DNA from: Massilia terrae
GTDB taxonomy: Bacteria > Pseudomonadota > Gammaproteobacteria > Burkholderiales > Burkholderiaceae_D
Direction of reading: 5' to 3'
DNA: 64,000 nucleotides
Assembly (NCBI RefSeq): GCF_024753145.1
Contig: NZ_JANUGU010000004.1
Coordinates: forward strand, 248,001-312,000
The translations under genes were made by a program, and so were the position numbers. Under the pieces are notes generated by a model. That model saw nothing but the letters and a program-made list of their open reading frames with translations. It searched no databases and was not told the origin of the DNA. This document shows, piece after piece, positions 15,760 through 24,242 of the stretch. Numbering within the stretch: the first letter of the stretch is position 1; every line of letters begins with the position of its first letter.

Positions 15760-15789
15760 CGGGCGGGTCGATTTGGATCCTAAGCGTAA

Positions 15790-15816
15790 TTAACGGGCGC
15801 TGGAGTAAACTCTTTA
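15790..15816 (-). promoter_or_regulatory. Weak sigma-28-like promoter upstream of the FimV-like gene
   Basis: Minus strand TAAAGAGT (15816-15809), 11-bp spacer, CCCGTTAA (15797-15790): correct spacing, two mismatches in each box against TAAAGTTT/GCCGATAA. Suggestive only. Confidence 0.3.
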
Positions 15817-15848
15817 GCCTAATCTGAAAAACAACAAGGATGGCCTAA

Positions 15849-17243
15849 ATGGAAACGAGGATCGAAAAAGACAGCTTCGGCCCGATCGAGGTGCCGGCAG
15901 ACCAGCTCTGGGGCGCGCAAACGCAGCGTTCCCTGCACCATTTCCATATCTCGACCGAACGCATGGCGCCGGAACTGTTGGCCGCGCTGGCCCAGGTCAA
16001 GCGTGCCGCGGCCGCGGTCAACCGCTCGCTCGGCAAGCTCGACAAGGACAAGGCCGAGGCCATCATCAAGGCTGCCGACGAGGTACTCGACGGCAAGCAT
16101 CCCAACGAGTTTCCGCTCGCCGTGTGGCAAACCGGCTCTGGCACGCAGAGCAATATGAACATGAACGAGGTGCTGGCCAACCGCGCCTCCGAACTGCTGG
16201 GCGGCGAACGCGGCGAGAAACGCCTGCTGCATCCGAACGACCACGTGAACATGGGACAGTCCTCCAACGACATGTTCCCAACCGCCATGCACGTCGCGGC
16301 CGCGACGGCGGTGGCGCAGGCCGTGCTGCCGGCGCTGGCCCGGCTGCGCGGCACGCTGGAGCTGAAGTCGCGCGACTTCGCCGGCATCGTCAAGATCGGC
16401 CGCACCCACTTGCAGGACGCGACCCCGCTGACGCTGGGCCAGGAATTTTCCGGCTATGTGGCCCAGCTCGAAATCGCGGAGCAAGCGATCCGCTCCGCCC
16501 TGCCCGGCTTGCTGTTCCTGGCCGCCGGCGGCACCGCGGTCGGCACCGGGCTCAACGCGCATCCGGATTTCGCGCCGCGCATCGCCGCCGAGATCGCCTC
16601 GCGCACCGGACTGACCTTCAAAAGCGCGCCCAACAAATTCGCCGCGCTGGCCGGGCACGAGCCGATGGTGGCCGCGCATGGCGCCCTGAAGACACTCGCG
16701 ACCGCGCTGATGAAGATCGCCAACGACGTGCGCTGGATGGCGTCCGGCCCGCGCTCCGGCCTGGGCGAAATCACCATCCCCGAGAACGAGCCGGGCAGCT
16801 CGATCATGCCGGGCAAGGTCAACCCGACCCAGGCCGAAGCGATGACGATGCTGTGCTGCCAGGTGTTCGGCAACGACGTCGCGCTCACCATGGGCGGCGC
16901 GCAGGGCAACTTCGAGCTGAACGTGTTCAAGCCGATGATCGCCCACAATTTCCTGCAAAGCTGCCGCCTGCTGGCCGACGGCATGCGCTCCTTCGACGAG
17001 CACTGCGCGCGCGGCATCGAGCCGAACCGCAAGCGCATCGGCGAGCTGATGGAGCAATCGCTGATGCTGGTGACGGCGCTGGCGCCGCACATCGGGTATG
17101 ATCGCGCGGCGCAAATTGCCAAAACCGCACAGCATAATGACCTGACCCTGCGCCAGGCCGCGCTGCAGTCCGGCTTCGTCAATGAAGAGCAGTTCGACCA
17201 ATGGATCGTGCCGATCGAAATGACGCGGCCCGACACCATCTGA
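15849..17243 (+). CDS. fumC: Fumarate hydratase, class II
   Basis: 464 residues, the normal FumC length. It interconverts fumarate and malate in the TCA cycle without an Fe-S cluster. Motifs: [12 protein letters not shown], the [14 protein letters not shown] substrate site, [12 protein letters not shown] and the signature loop [13 protein letters not shown] with its catalytic Ser. AAGGATGG precedes the ATG. It diverges from the FimV-like gene across 89 bp and is followed 45 bp later by a small S4 protein gene on the same strand. Confidence 0.97.
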   Translation: METRIEKDSFGPIEVPADQLWGAQTQRSLHHFHISTERMAPELLAALAQVKRAAAAVNRSLGKLDKDKAEAIIKAADEVLDGKHPNEFPLAVWQTGSGTQSNMNMNEVLANRASELLGGERGEKRLLHPNDHVNMGQSSNDMFPTAMHVAAATAVAQAVLPALARLRGTLELKSRDFAGIVKIGRTHLQDATPLTLGQEFSGYVAQLEIAEQAIRSALPGLLFLAAGGTAVGTGLNAHPDFAPRIAAEIASRTGLTFKSAPNKFAALAGHEPMVAAHGALKTLATALMKIANDVRWMASGPRSGLGEITIPENEPGSSIMPGKVNPTQAEAMTMLCCQVFGNDVALTMGGAQGNFELNVFKPMIAHNFLQSCRLLADGMRSFDEHCARGIEPNRKRIGELMEQSLMLVTALAPHIGYDRAAQIAKTAQHNDLTLRQAALQSGFVNEEQFDQWIVPIEMTRPDTI

Positions 17244-17288
17244 GGCGCGGACCCAACCGTACGCCGCCATTTTTTTCCCGGGGATAGA

Positions 17289-17501
17289 ATGCAACAAACA
17301 GTTATCGAATTGACATCTGAATATATCGAACTCAACCAACTGCTGAAAGTGGCCGGCCTGGTCGACAGCGGCGGCGCCGGCAAGCACATGGTCGAGAGCG
17401 GCGTGGTGTCGGTCGATGGCAAGCAGGAGCTGCGCAAGACCGCGAAGATCCGCTCCGGCCAGGTGGTGAAGGTGGGCGACGTCCGGATCAGCGTGAAATA
17501 A
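17289..17501 (+). CDS. S4-domain RNA-binding protein, YbcJ-like
   Basis: 70 residues forming a single S4 fold: YIELNQLLKVAGLVDSGGAG, then VESGVVSVDGKQELRKTAKI and GQVVKVGDVRISV. This is the YbcJ/RNA-binding S4 small-protein family, with an unidentified RNA partner. The purine-rich GGGGATAG lies just before the ATG. It probably shares the fumC transcript. Confidence 0.85.
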   Translation: MQQTVIELTSEYIELNQLLKVAGLVDSGGAGKHMVESGVVSVDGKQELRKTAKIRSGQVVKVGDVRISVK

Positions 17502-17604
17502 AAGCAAGGGCGGCGGCCTGTGCGGCGCGTTTGCGCCCAGACAAGCGCGGCAGGTCTCCCTTGTTTATATTTTAAGTGTGATCAACCGGACGAAGGTGAA
17601 GGCG

Positions 17605-17889
17605 ATGGATACCCCGGAGGACAACCCGCACACGCAAGAGCGGCTGATCGGCGACCTGCGCGCGGTCATCGAGAATGCGGAAGAGCTGCTGAAAAACACC
17701 GACCAGTACACCAGCGTGCTGTACCAGAACGCACGCGCCAAGCTGTCGATGGCACTGACCGCCGCCAACGAGGAACTCGCCCGCTTCGAAGACGCACAGC
17801 TGACCCGCATGATCGACGCCACCCGCGACGCCAACGAACGCTTCCAGGACAAAACCGGCGAAGAGCGCATCCTGCGCGCTTTCCACTGA
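17605..17889 (+). CDS. DUF883/ElaB-YqjD-like protein lacking the usual membrane anchor
   Basis: 94 residues from ATG 17605, preceded by GAAGGTGAAGG; the ORF start at 17578 is upstream of this site. The helical segment RLIGDLRAVIENAEELLKNT with Ala/Glu-rich repeats resembles DUF883 (YqjD/ElaB) proteins, which are inner-membrane proteins that bind ribosomes in stationary phase. Those have a C-terminal Gly-rich TM helix; this protein ends KTGEERILRAFH with none. It may therefore be soluble and only distantly related. A REP unit follows 8 bp after the stop. Confidence 0.55.
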   Translation: MDTPEDNPHTQERLIGDLRAVIENAEELLKNTDQYTSVLYQNARAKLSMALTAANEELARFEDAQLTRMIDATRDANERFQDKTGEERILRAFH

Positions 17890-17896
17890 TTAGCTT

Positions 17897-17925
17897 GTCG
17901 TGCCCGCGCGGGCGGGAACCCCATT
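17897..17925. repeat. REP-like single hairpin unit
   Basis: GTCGTGCCCGCGCGGGCGGG core, one unit only, in the convergent gap between the DUF883-like and bufBC genes. Confidence 0.7.
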
Positions 17926-17939
17926 TCGCTCGCGCACCG

Positions 17940-19577
17940 CTAGCGCTTACCCAACACGCCGCCGTCGGCCGCCAAGAAAACGCCGCCTTCCAGCCACTGC
18001 CTGAGCTGCGTGGCCACATCGAAATTGTCATCAAGCTCGCACGCCGCATCCAAGGCCTCACCCAAGGTCTTGCCCTGCTCGCAAGCATTCAAGGCCGCAA
18101 AGGCAGCTTCGGTCAGCCTCGACAGTTGCGGCTGCCACTTCGGCCGCGTCACCAACACGAAATTTTCCCGCGCCATCTCGTTGGGGAAGCCCGTTCCGGA
18201 CGGCTGGTGCGCCAGCCACAGCTCGCCTACAGCCCAGCCACTCCGCACCAGTGCCGTCGCCGGATGCAGCGCCAGCCGCAGGGATTCCACCTGCTCCGGC
18301 GCCAGTCCTGCAAGGTCCGATGCAGTCAGCGCCGGTGCATCGCAAGCGTAATACGAGCGGTGCAGCTCCCACTCCAGGCGGGCCATGTCCGGCAGATACG
18401 GAAACCGCGCAACATGCTCGAACCCGGCAAGGAACCCGGCGAAGTGCTCACCAAACACGTTCAGGTCCGGATCTTGTGACGCAAGACCCTTGCCATAGGC
18501 GCGCGCAAGGCCGGTGAAAAATTCCTCGCCGACCAGTTGCCGCACGACCGGATATGCCGCGGCCAGCGCCTTGTCCCAGTTCGCCGTGAGATTGCCCCGA
18601 TAAATGCCCAGCCGTTCGTCGGCGCCCTCTCCTTTCACGGCTGGCAGCGCAAGCGCGCCATCCAGCAGCGCCTCGCCGAAGGCCTGCTGGCGCGCCGCCA
18701 GCACATCCGCCGGGGAAGCGATCGAGACCGGCGCAAGCCGCATGCCAGCACCAGCAGCGGACTCATAATCCGCCGCGATGCGGTCGGCCTTGGCGGCCTC
18801 CCGCAGCAACACATCCAGCTCCGGAATATCCGTATCCCATTCGACCAGCGTCGGCACGCGGCCAAAGCGCGCCAGCGCGGCCCGATACAGCACCCACACC
18901 GGCTCGGCCACTGCCGCGCCATGATGGTCGATGACGGCATGCTCCGCCTGCAGGTGCCCGGCCAGGTGGATCTCACCGACACTGCCGAGCGGAAGCGCCG
19001 CGATGGCCGCCAGGGGATCCTCGCCGTGGTTGCGCTGGTTGACGTAGAGATTGTTCACGTCCAGCAGCACGCCGCAGCCGGTCCGCCGCACCAGCTCGGC
19101 GAGGAATTCGGCCTCGCTCATCGCATCGTCGTGGAAGCGCACGTAGGCCGACACATTCTCCAGCAACACCTGTCGCCGCAGCGCATCCTGCATGCGGCCA
19201 ATGCGCTCGGCCAGCAGGTCGAGGGCCGTCCGCTCCAGCGTCAACGGCAACAGGTCGTGCAACTGGCGCCCCTGCAAGGCGCCCCAGCTCAGGTGCTCGG
19301 ACACCAGCATCGGCTCGATCTGTTCGACCAGCAGACGGATGCGTTCAAGATGATGTTCAGGAAAGCCGCGCGCGGAACCCAGGCCGAGGCCGACGCCGTG
19401 CAGGCTGATGGGATAGTCACGCCGCAGCGTGCGCAGGACGTGCCAGTCCCAGCCCGAGCGCGAGAGGAAATTTTCGGTGTGAACTTCGAGCCAGCCGGCG
19501 GCCGATTTCTGCTCGAGGAAGCGGCGGTAGTGCGGCGCCCGCAGGCCGACCCCGGCCGCCAGCGCCTGCCCCGCCAT
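17940..19577 (-). CDS. BufB-BufC fusion: MNIO (DUF692) bufferin maturase joined to DUF2063 domain
   Basis: 545 residues; GGAG lies 8 nt before the ATG. Residues 1-280 are a DUF692 multinuclear non-heme iron oxidase: HTENF (Glu35), His60, SEHLSWG (Glu94-His95), ENVS (Glu140), LLDVNN (Asp173), GEIHLAGH (His204, His208) and EWDTD (Glu246, Asp248). All expected metal ligands are present. Residues 295-545 are an HvfC/BufC (DUF2063) domain ([35 protein letters not shown]). In bufferin systems these are usually two proteins that together convert core cysteines of the BufA precursor. Here no stop separates them. The BufA gene lies immediately upstream (12-bp gap). A DoxX-type BufD is absent from the window. 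Confidence 0.9.
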   Translation of the reverse strand: MAGQALAAGVGLRAPHYRRFLEQKSAAGWLEVHTENFLSRSGWDWHVLRTLRRDYPISLHGVGLGLGSARGFPEHHLERIRLLVEQIEPMLVSEHLSWGALQGRQLHDLLPLTLERTALDLLAERIGRMQDALRRQVLLENVSAYVRFHDDAMSEAEFLAELVRRTGCGVLLDVNNLYVNQRNHGEDPLAAIAALPLGSVGEIHLAGHLQAEHAVIDHHGAAVAEPVWVLYRAALARFGRVPTLVEWDTDIPELDVLLREAAKADRIAADYESAAGAGMRLAPVSIASPADVLAARQQAFGEALLDGALALPAVKGEGADERLGIYRGNLTANWDKALAAAYPVVRQLVGEEFFTGLARAYGKGLASQDPDLNVFGEHFAGFLAGFEHVARFPYLPDMARLEWELHRSYYACDAPALTASDLAGLAPEQVESLRLALHPATALVRSGWAVGELWLAHQPSGTGFPNEMARENFVLVTRPKWQPQLSRLTEAAFAALNACEQGKTLGEALDAACELDDNFDVATQLRQWLEGGVFLAADGGVLGKR

Positions 19578-19589
19578 CGGATTGACTCC

Positions 19590-19871
19590 TTACTTCTTCT
19601 CGGCGCCGCGTTTGGCGCCGAGCTTGCCGCCGACCTTTTCGCAGGTGCCCTTGGCGACGTATTTCCATTCTTTGGCGTCATTGTCGGCCGTGGCCTGGCT
19701 GGCGCAGCCGTGGGTGGCGGTGCCGCAGTCGTTCTGGCCGGCCTTGGCGACGCCGTAGCATTTTTCCTGGTCAGCCTGCCCAGCCATGCTGTCCTGGCCG
19801 TTGGCGAAGGCGGTGCTGGCGGCGCACGCGCCGGCCAGTGCGGCGGCGATCATAGCGTGGCGCTTGTTCAT
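19590..19871 (-). CDS. Bufferin precursor BufA1 (DUF2282)
   Basis: 93 residues, AGGAG 8 nt before the ATG. Signal peptide about residues 1-23 ([17 protein letters not shown]). The mature part has four cysteines, Cys38 ([14 protein letters not shown]), Cys49, Cys56 (HGCAS) and Cys77 (KGTC), the DUF2282 pattern. Bufferins are ribosomally made, modified periplasmic peptides that bind copper; the maturase acts on core cysteines before export. Gene order bufA-bufBC fits. The tail is Lys/Gly-rich ([15 protein letters not shown]). No metal-responsive promoter could be identified in the 114 bp upstream. Confidence 0.88.
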   Translation of the reverse strand: MNKRHAMIAAALAGACAASTAFANGQDSMAGQADQEKCYGVAKAGQNDCGTATHGCASQATADNDAKEWKYVAKGTCEKVGGKLGAKRGAEKK

Positions 19872-19985
19872 GGTCGTTCTCCTGATGTGTCGGACTCGTG
19901 GATTGTACCCGCACCGCCAACGAAAACAACCCGGGCCCTCGGCCGAGGCGCCCGGGTTGCATTGATCCAGCCCGGAAAACGAGGT

Positions 19986-20189
19986 TCAGGCCGTGGTATT
20001 GATCGTCTGGCCGAGGTGGTCCGGCAAATTCTGCACCGGTGGCGGCGACTTGATCGCGTCGAGCAGCTGGGTTGCGGTCGAGGATGCAATTTCTTCGGCG
20101 CGCTTTTGCAGGGCTACATCGACATCTTGCTTGGTGCCGGTGTCCGCAATAGTGCTCGCGGCCCGGGCGATGCTGCTGGCGTCCATCAT
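19986..20189 (-). CDS. YjfB-family putative motility protein
   Basis: 67 residues (start ATGATG, GGGAG upstream). The pattern DASSIARAAST...DVDVALQKRAEEIASSTATQLLDAI and the tail LPDHLGQTINTTA match the small YjfB family (PF14070), whose genes sit in motility regulons; biochemical role unknown. The upstream FliA promoter at 20217-20243 independently supports a flagellar-class gene. It stands alone between bufA and mobB. Confidence 0.75.
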   Translation of the reverse strand: MMDASSIARAASTIADTGTKQDVDVALQKRAEEIASSTATQLLDAIKSPPPVQNLPDHLGQTINTTA

Positions 20190-20216
20190 TCGGCTCCCAA
20201 TAAGGCGTATCCCCCA

Positions 20217-20243
20217 TTTACGGCTGCTTTTCGAGGAACTTTA
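20217..20243 (-). promoter_or_regulatory. Sigma-28 (FliA) promoter for yjfB-like gene
   Basis: Minus strand TAAAGTTC (20243-20236), 11-bp spacer, GCCGTAAA (20224-20217). The -35 octamer is identical to that of the fliT promoter. The transcript would start about 20 bp before the ATG. It overlaps the 3' end of mobB. Confidence 0.75.
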
Positions 20244-20759
20244 GGGTGTGACCGACAATTTCATCCATTCGTCCAGCCAGGCCAGCACCGACGCGGGATC
20301 GTCCAGGTCCAGCCAGGCCAGCCCGGCGCGCGCCCCTTCCGGCCGCGGCACGTTGCTTGCCACCGCGACAATAAGCTCGTCGTCGGGGTAGACGGCCGGC
20401 TGGCCGATCGACGGCCGGTGCACTTCCAGCTTGGGAATGGCGGCCCATTTATAGCCTTCCACCAGGGTCAGTGCGGCCGGGGACAGCTGCGACAGCAGTT
20501 CAGCCAGCCCGGGTTCGGGCTCCGCGCGCAGCTCGCGCACGACGGCGATGCGGTACGGCGACGCCAGCATCACCTCGGCCGCGCCGGCGCTGCGCAGGCG
20601 CGCGCTGTCCTTGTGCGGCGGCTCCAGCACGACATCATGGTGGCTATGCTTGATCACATTGACCCGCATCCCGCGCGCGGCGAGGCCGGCCACCAGGTGC
20701 TCCAGCAGCGTGGTCTTGCCGCTACCCGACCAGCCGACGACCCCGAGTACCTTGCCCAT
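20241..20759 (-). CDS. mobB: Molybdopterin-guanine dinucleotide biosynthesis protein B
   Basis: 172 residues from ATG 20759, 1 nt after the exeB stop (translational coupling); the alternative start at 20774 would overlap exeB. Walker A is GWSGSGKTT, followed by [14 protein letters not shown] and a [16 protein letters not shown] segment, all typical of MobB. MobB is a GTP-binding accessory factor for MGD cofactor synthesis. Its position behind exeAB is odd functionally but may simply be shared transcription. Confidence 0.92.
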   Translation of the reverse strand: MGKVLGVVGWSGSGKTTLLEHLVAGLAARGMRVNVIKHSHHDVVLEPPHKDSARLRSAGAAEVMLASPYRIAVVRELRAEPEPGLAELLSQLSPAALTLVEGYKWAAIPKLEVHRPSIGQPAVYPDDELIVAVASNVPRPEGARAGLAWLDLDDPASVLAWLDEWMKLSVTP

Positions 20760-20760
20760 G

Positions 20761-21495
20761 TCAGAACGGGACACGGTAGCGGCTGCCGCGATAGTTCATC
20801 ACCGCGCCTTTCGGCAGCAGCTTCTCCAGCACCAGCCCCGGCGCGACTTCCTCGCCCTCGTGGCGCAGGACGTTGTCGATCAGGATCAGGCGGTCCGCCG
20901 GGTTCGGCGAGTACATGTAGCCGCCAAACGCCACTTTCGGGATGTCGCGGCGGGTGGCCTCCGGCAGCGCGCCGAGGGCGGGCAGCGACTCTTCGCCTGC
21001 AGCCGCCGTCTGGATCGGCGCAGGAGCGGTGGCAGCGACCGGTGCAGGCTGGCTCGCAACGTGCGCGGGCGCCGCTACCGGCACCGCAGGCTTGACAACC
21101 ACGGCAGGCTCGCGCTCCGGCGGCTTGGCGACCGCGACTGCATCAGGCTTCGGCGCGGCATCTGGCTTGCCGACCAGCGCAACCTGGCTCGGCGCGCTCG
21201 CGACCTGCTTCACCGGCGCCGGTTCTTGCGCGGCTGCGGGCGGCACCGGTGCAGGCGTCAGCGACGCCACCGGCGCAGCGGGAACCGGAGCAGCGGGAAC
21301 CGGCGTCGCCTGGTGCCGCCACAGCATCAGCGCCGCCACGACCAGCACCACGCCGGCCGCGACGCCGATCACCAGCGGTCTGCGGTTCGCCCCCGCCTCC
21401 GGCGCCACGCTGGCGGCGGGCGCATGAATGGTCGGCGCGCTGCCCAGCTGGCGCTCGGCCTGTGCCTTTTTCAGGGCTTCGAGAATGTAGGACAT
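20761..21495 (-). CDS. gspB: General secretion pathway protein GspB/ExeB
   Basis: 244 residues. The N-terminus [18 protein letters not shown] is the GspB hallmark. One TM helix ([18 protein letters not shown], about 41-58), a long periplasmic Pro/Ala/Val linker and a C-terminal domain ([21 protein letters not shown]...YRGSRYRV) follow. With ExeA it forms the inner-membrane complex that helps place the type II secretin in peptidoglycan. exeA lies 6 bp upstream and mobB 1 nt downstream. The T2SS core genes are not in the window. Confidence 0.9.
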   Translation of the reverse strand: MSYILEALKKAQAERQLGSAPTIHAPAASVAPEAGANRRPLVIGVAAGVVLVVAALMLWRHQATPVPAAPVPAAPVASLTPAPVPPAAAQEPAPVKQVASAPSQVALVGKPDAAPKPDAVAVAKPPEREPAVVVKPAVPVAAPAHVASQPAPVAATAPAPIQTAAAGEESLPALGALPEATRRDIPKVAFGGYMYSPNPADRLILIDNVLRHEGEEVAPGLVLEKLLPKGAVMNYRGSRYRVPF

Positions 21496-21501
21496 CGTGT
21501 T

Positions 21502-23109
21502 TTACTTATCGGTCCGGTTAAGCGACAGCAGGCGCGGTTCGTCCACCCCCGACAGCTGGTTCATGCGCATGTAGGTGCGCGGCCCGGCGACGCCGTCCGC
21601 CTTCAGGTTCTGCTTCGACTGGAAATCGCGCAGCAGTCCCTGCATGCGCGGGCCCAGCGGCTGGTCCACCGGCGGCGCATCCAGCTTGTTCATCTCCGCC
21701 AGGCGCTCGGCGATCCAGTCCACATCCGGCCCATGATCGCTTGCTCCGACCTGGTCGCGGAAGCCGCGCGCGACGCGCCAGAAGGTCGTGTACTCGCCGT
21801 CGAACAGCGGCGCCAGCGCGGCCAGGTTCACGGTCTGGCGCTTGCCGTCGACGCTCAGCGTGGCGCTGGTGTCGTCCATATGCGTCAGCACCGCGTAACC
21901 GGTTTTGCCCTGGTCGTGCAGCGTGATGATCGCGGGCCGGTCCAGCAGGCGCAGTTCGTACAGGCCGCCCTTGCCCTTGTTGCAGCGCAGGTTGAGCTTG
22001 AGCGCGGCCTGGCACGCATCGCCCGCCGGCAGGGGCTCGCCCCACAGCGCCGCCAGCTCGCGCAGCGCGGCATCCTGGCTGGCATGGGCGGCAGGCTTCT
22101 GCGTCGATGCGCTCGGCTTGGGCGCCGGCGAAGCGACGGCAGCGGTCACCGGCGCGACCTTGGCGATGGTCACCGGCGCGCTGCTTTGGCGCGGCAGGAT
22201 CTGCCAGGCCGCGGCGGCGCTCAGCGCGACCACGGTCAGCACGCCGCCCGCGATCACCGGCCAGCGATAGCGGCGCACATCGGCATTCTCGCCGCCAAAG
22301 ACCTCCTGTGCGGCGCGGCGCAGGATCGGGCGCGTGACCTCGCGGCTGTTCTCGACATAGGCGCCGAGCAGCCCGCGATCGCACAGCAGGTTGATGCGGC
22401 GCGGTACGCCATGCGACAGGCGGTGGATCAGCGTGGTGAGCGAACTCGGGATCGGGATCGGCCCGTTGACGCCTGCCACCGCCAGCCGGTGCGCGACGTA
22501 GGCGCCGGTCTCGGACTCGGACAAAGGCCCGAGGTGGTAGCGCGCGATGACGCGCTGGGCCAGCTGTTCGAGCTCGGGGCGCTCGACCATCTCGCGCAGC
22601 TCGGGCTGGCCGATGAGGATAATCTGCAGCAGCTTGCGCTCGCTGGTTTCCAGGTTGGTGAGCAGGCGCAGCTGCTCCAGCACGTCGGCCGACAGGTTCT
22701 GCGCCTCGTCGATCACCAGCACGTTGTTCAGGCCGCGCGCGTGGGCGTCGAGCAGGTAGCCGTTGATCGCGTCCACGTAGACCTTGGCGCCGGTCGCGCC
22801 CGGGCCGCGCGGCGGCAGCTCGATGCCGAATTCGTCGCACACGGTCAGCAGCAGCTCTTCCACCGTCAGGCGCGGATTGAAGATATAGGCCAGGCGGCAG
22901 TTGTCGGGGACCTGTTCGATGAAGCAGCGGCAGACGGTGGTCTTGCCGGCGCCGATCTCGCCGGTCAGCAGGACGAAGCCGCCGCCGCTGTCGATCCCGT
23001 ACAGCAGGTGCGCGAGCGCTTCCCGGTGGCGTTCGCTCATGAACAGGTAACGCGGATCGGGCGCGATCGAGAACGGCGCTTGCTTCAGGCTGAAATAGTT
23101 GTTGTACAT
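21502..23109 (-). CDS. gspA: General secretion pathway ATPase GspA/ExeA with peptidoglycan-binding domain
   Basis: 535 residues. Start MYNNYFSLKQAPFSIAPDPR is typical of ExeA. AAA domain with Walker A GEIGAGKTT and Walker B VLVIDEAQNL, a TM helix (YRWPVIAGGVLTVVALSAAA) around residue 280, then a periplasmic region that ends in a PG_binding_1 fold (LGPRMQGLLRDFQSKQNLKADGVAG). It works with GspB in secretin assembly. First gene of exeA-exeB-mobB. Confidence 0.93.
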   Translation of the reverse strand: MYNNYFSLKQAPFSIAPDPRYLFMSERHREALAHLLYGIDSGGGFVLLTGEIGAGKTTVCRCFIEQVPDNCRLAYIFNPRLTVEELLLTVCDEFGIELPPRGPGATGAKVYVDAINGYLLDAHARGLNNVLVIDEAQNLSADVLEQLRLLTNLETSERKLLQIILIGQPELREMVERPELEQLAQRVIARYHLGPLSESETGAYVAHRLAVAGVNGPIPIPSSLTTLIHRLSHGVPRRINLLCDRGLLGAYVENSREVTRPILRRAAQEVFGGENADVRRYRWPVIAGGVLTVVALSAAAAWQILPRQSSAPVTIAKVAPVTAAVASPAPKPSASTQKPAAHASQDAALRELAALWGEPLPAGDACQAALKLNLRCNKGKGGLYELRLLDRPAIITLHDQGKTGYAVLTHMDDTSATLSVDGKRQTVNLAALAPLFDGEYTTFWRVARGFRDQVGASDHGPDVDWIAERLAEMNKLDAPPVDQPLGPRMQGLLRDFQSKQNLKADGVAGPRTYMRMNQLSGVDEPRLLSLNRTDK

Positions 23110-23221
23110 GGCAAACCGTGGGGCGGCAGCGTTGTGAACCTCGCGCAGTATATTTTGAAATCGGCTCGGGCGGGCGCAACTGTGTCAATGGGGCTCCATT
23201 GGAACTCCGCCATTATAGTTA

Positions 23222-23250
23222 CCGTCATTCCCGCCTCGGCGGGAACGACG
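23222..23250. repeat. REP-like single hairpin unit
   Basis: CCGTCATTCCCGCC/GGCGGGAACGACG palindrome in the tandem gap between the gspA start and the upstream hydrolase's 3' end. Confidence 0.75.
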
Positions 23251-23263
23251 ATATCTTTACGCT

Positions 23264-24073
23264 TCACTGTCCGACGGTCCGAAACGCTGTCCTATTACGT
23301 GACAACCCCCCCTCCGCCAGCGCCCGGTTATCGTGCTGCCACGGATGAAACGACGGCTTCAGGTACTGCAAACCCGGCCTCAGGAAATGCCAGGCCATGC
23401 CGCGCCGCCCGAACCACATCCGCCCCGCGCTCGCCCAGGTCGACCGCCGCCACAAGGTCCCGTCATGCTTGAGGTTATACGCCGTCTGCCTGAATGCATC
23501 CAGCCAGAACAGCAAGCTCACATGCAGGAACCATAGCACCCGCCGTGCATACCCGCCGCCGATCGCCTGGTACACATCGAAGGCCACCGCCTTGTGCTCG
23601 GTCTCCTCGGCCGCATGCCAGTTCCACAGCAGGCGCAACTGCGGGTCGGCGCCATCGAGCCACTCCGGGTAGCGCAGCACGCCGTCCGCCAGCACCGCCG
23701 TGTAGTGTTCCAGCGCGGCGGTGACGGCCACGCGGCTGCGGATGTCGAGCCGTGAGACCAGCCGCACGCGGTCCGCCAGCGACTTCTCGATCGTGTAGTC
23801 GAAGCCCTGCCCGGCCAGTTGCGCGTTGTACTGGATGTGGACGAAGCGATGGCTGGCCTCCTGGCCGACGAACTCCCTGATCGAATCGGCCAGCTCCGGT
23901 TCGACCCATTGCGCGGCCGCGCGCAGGCTGTCGATGAACATCTGCTCGCCGATCGGGAAGCTCATCGACAATGCATTGAAAAAGTGGGTGCGGTAGGCAT
24001 CGCCATTCAGCCAATGGCGCGGAAAGCCGCCGGACAAATCAACATCGAGCTTGCGAACGGTAATCGAAGACAT
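23264..24073 (-). CDS. Metal-dependent hydrolase (PF10118-like, diiron-type motifs)
   Basis: 269 residues from ATG 24073 (MSSITVRKLDVDLSGGFPRHW); the ORF continues 149 codons upstream only as a shadow. Recognisable are EFVGQEASHRFVH (ExxxxxH), a mid-protein EHYTA and HAAEETEHKAVAFD (EExxH). This is a ferritin-like or diiron arrangement seen in the predicted metal-dependent hydrolase family; no proven substrate. Tryptophan- and Arg-rich C-terminal half (FLHVSLLFWLDAFR) may contact the membrane. Divergent from the repeat protein at 24243. Confidence 0.7.
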   Translation of the reverse strand: MSSITVRKLDVDLSGGFPRHWLNGDAYRTHFFNALSMSFPIGEQMFIDSLRAAAQWVEPELADSIREFVGQEASHRFVHIQYNAQLAGQGFDYTIEKSLADRVRLVSRLDIRSRVAVTAALEHYTAVLADGVLRYPEWLDGADPQLRLLWNWHAAEETEHKAVAFDVYQAIGGGYARRVLWFLHVSLLFWLDAFRQTAYNLKHDGTLWRRSTWASAGRMWFGRRGMAWHFLRPGLQYLKPSFHPWQHDNRALAEGGLSRNRTAFRTVGQ

Positions 24074-24242
24074 GCGTCCAATATACCTGCTGCCGAGCTC
24101 CGGCCCGCGCACGCTTCGTCCACCCGTGGGCACCGTTAATCCCGCGATTTCGGCCGTTCGTCGGTTTCGACGTGCAGATGCGCCGGATGCGGCATATCGT
24201 GCAGTCTCCCGGCAGCCGCCGCCCCAACGACCCGACAACAAT

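Noticed and set aside
15790..15816. FliA promoter for the FimV-like gene as a firm call
   Set aside because: Two mismatches in each box and no clear ribosome site downstream; listed only at low confidence.
18537..21095. 852-codon plus-strand ORF
   Set aside because: Antisense to bufBC, bufA, yjfB and mobB, all independently supported.
20548..23472. 974-codon plus-strand ORF
   Set aside because: Antisense to exeA and exeB; composition (His/Arg/Ala/Gly) is that of a shadow frame.
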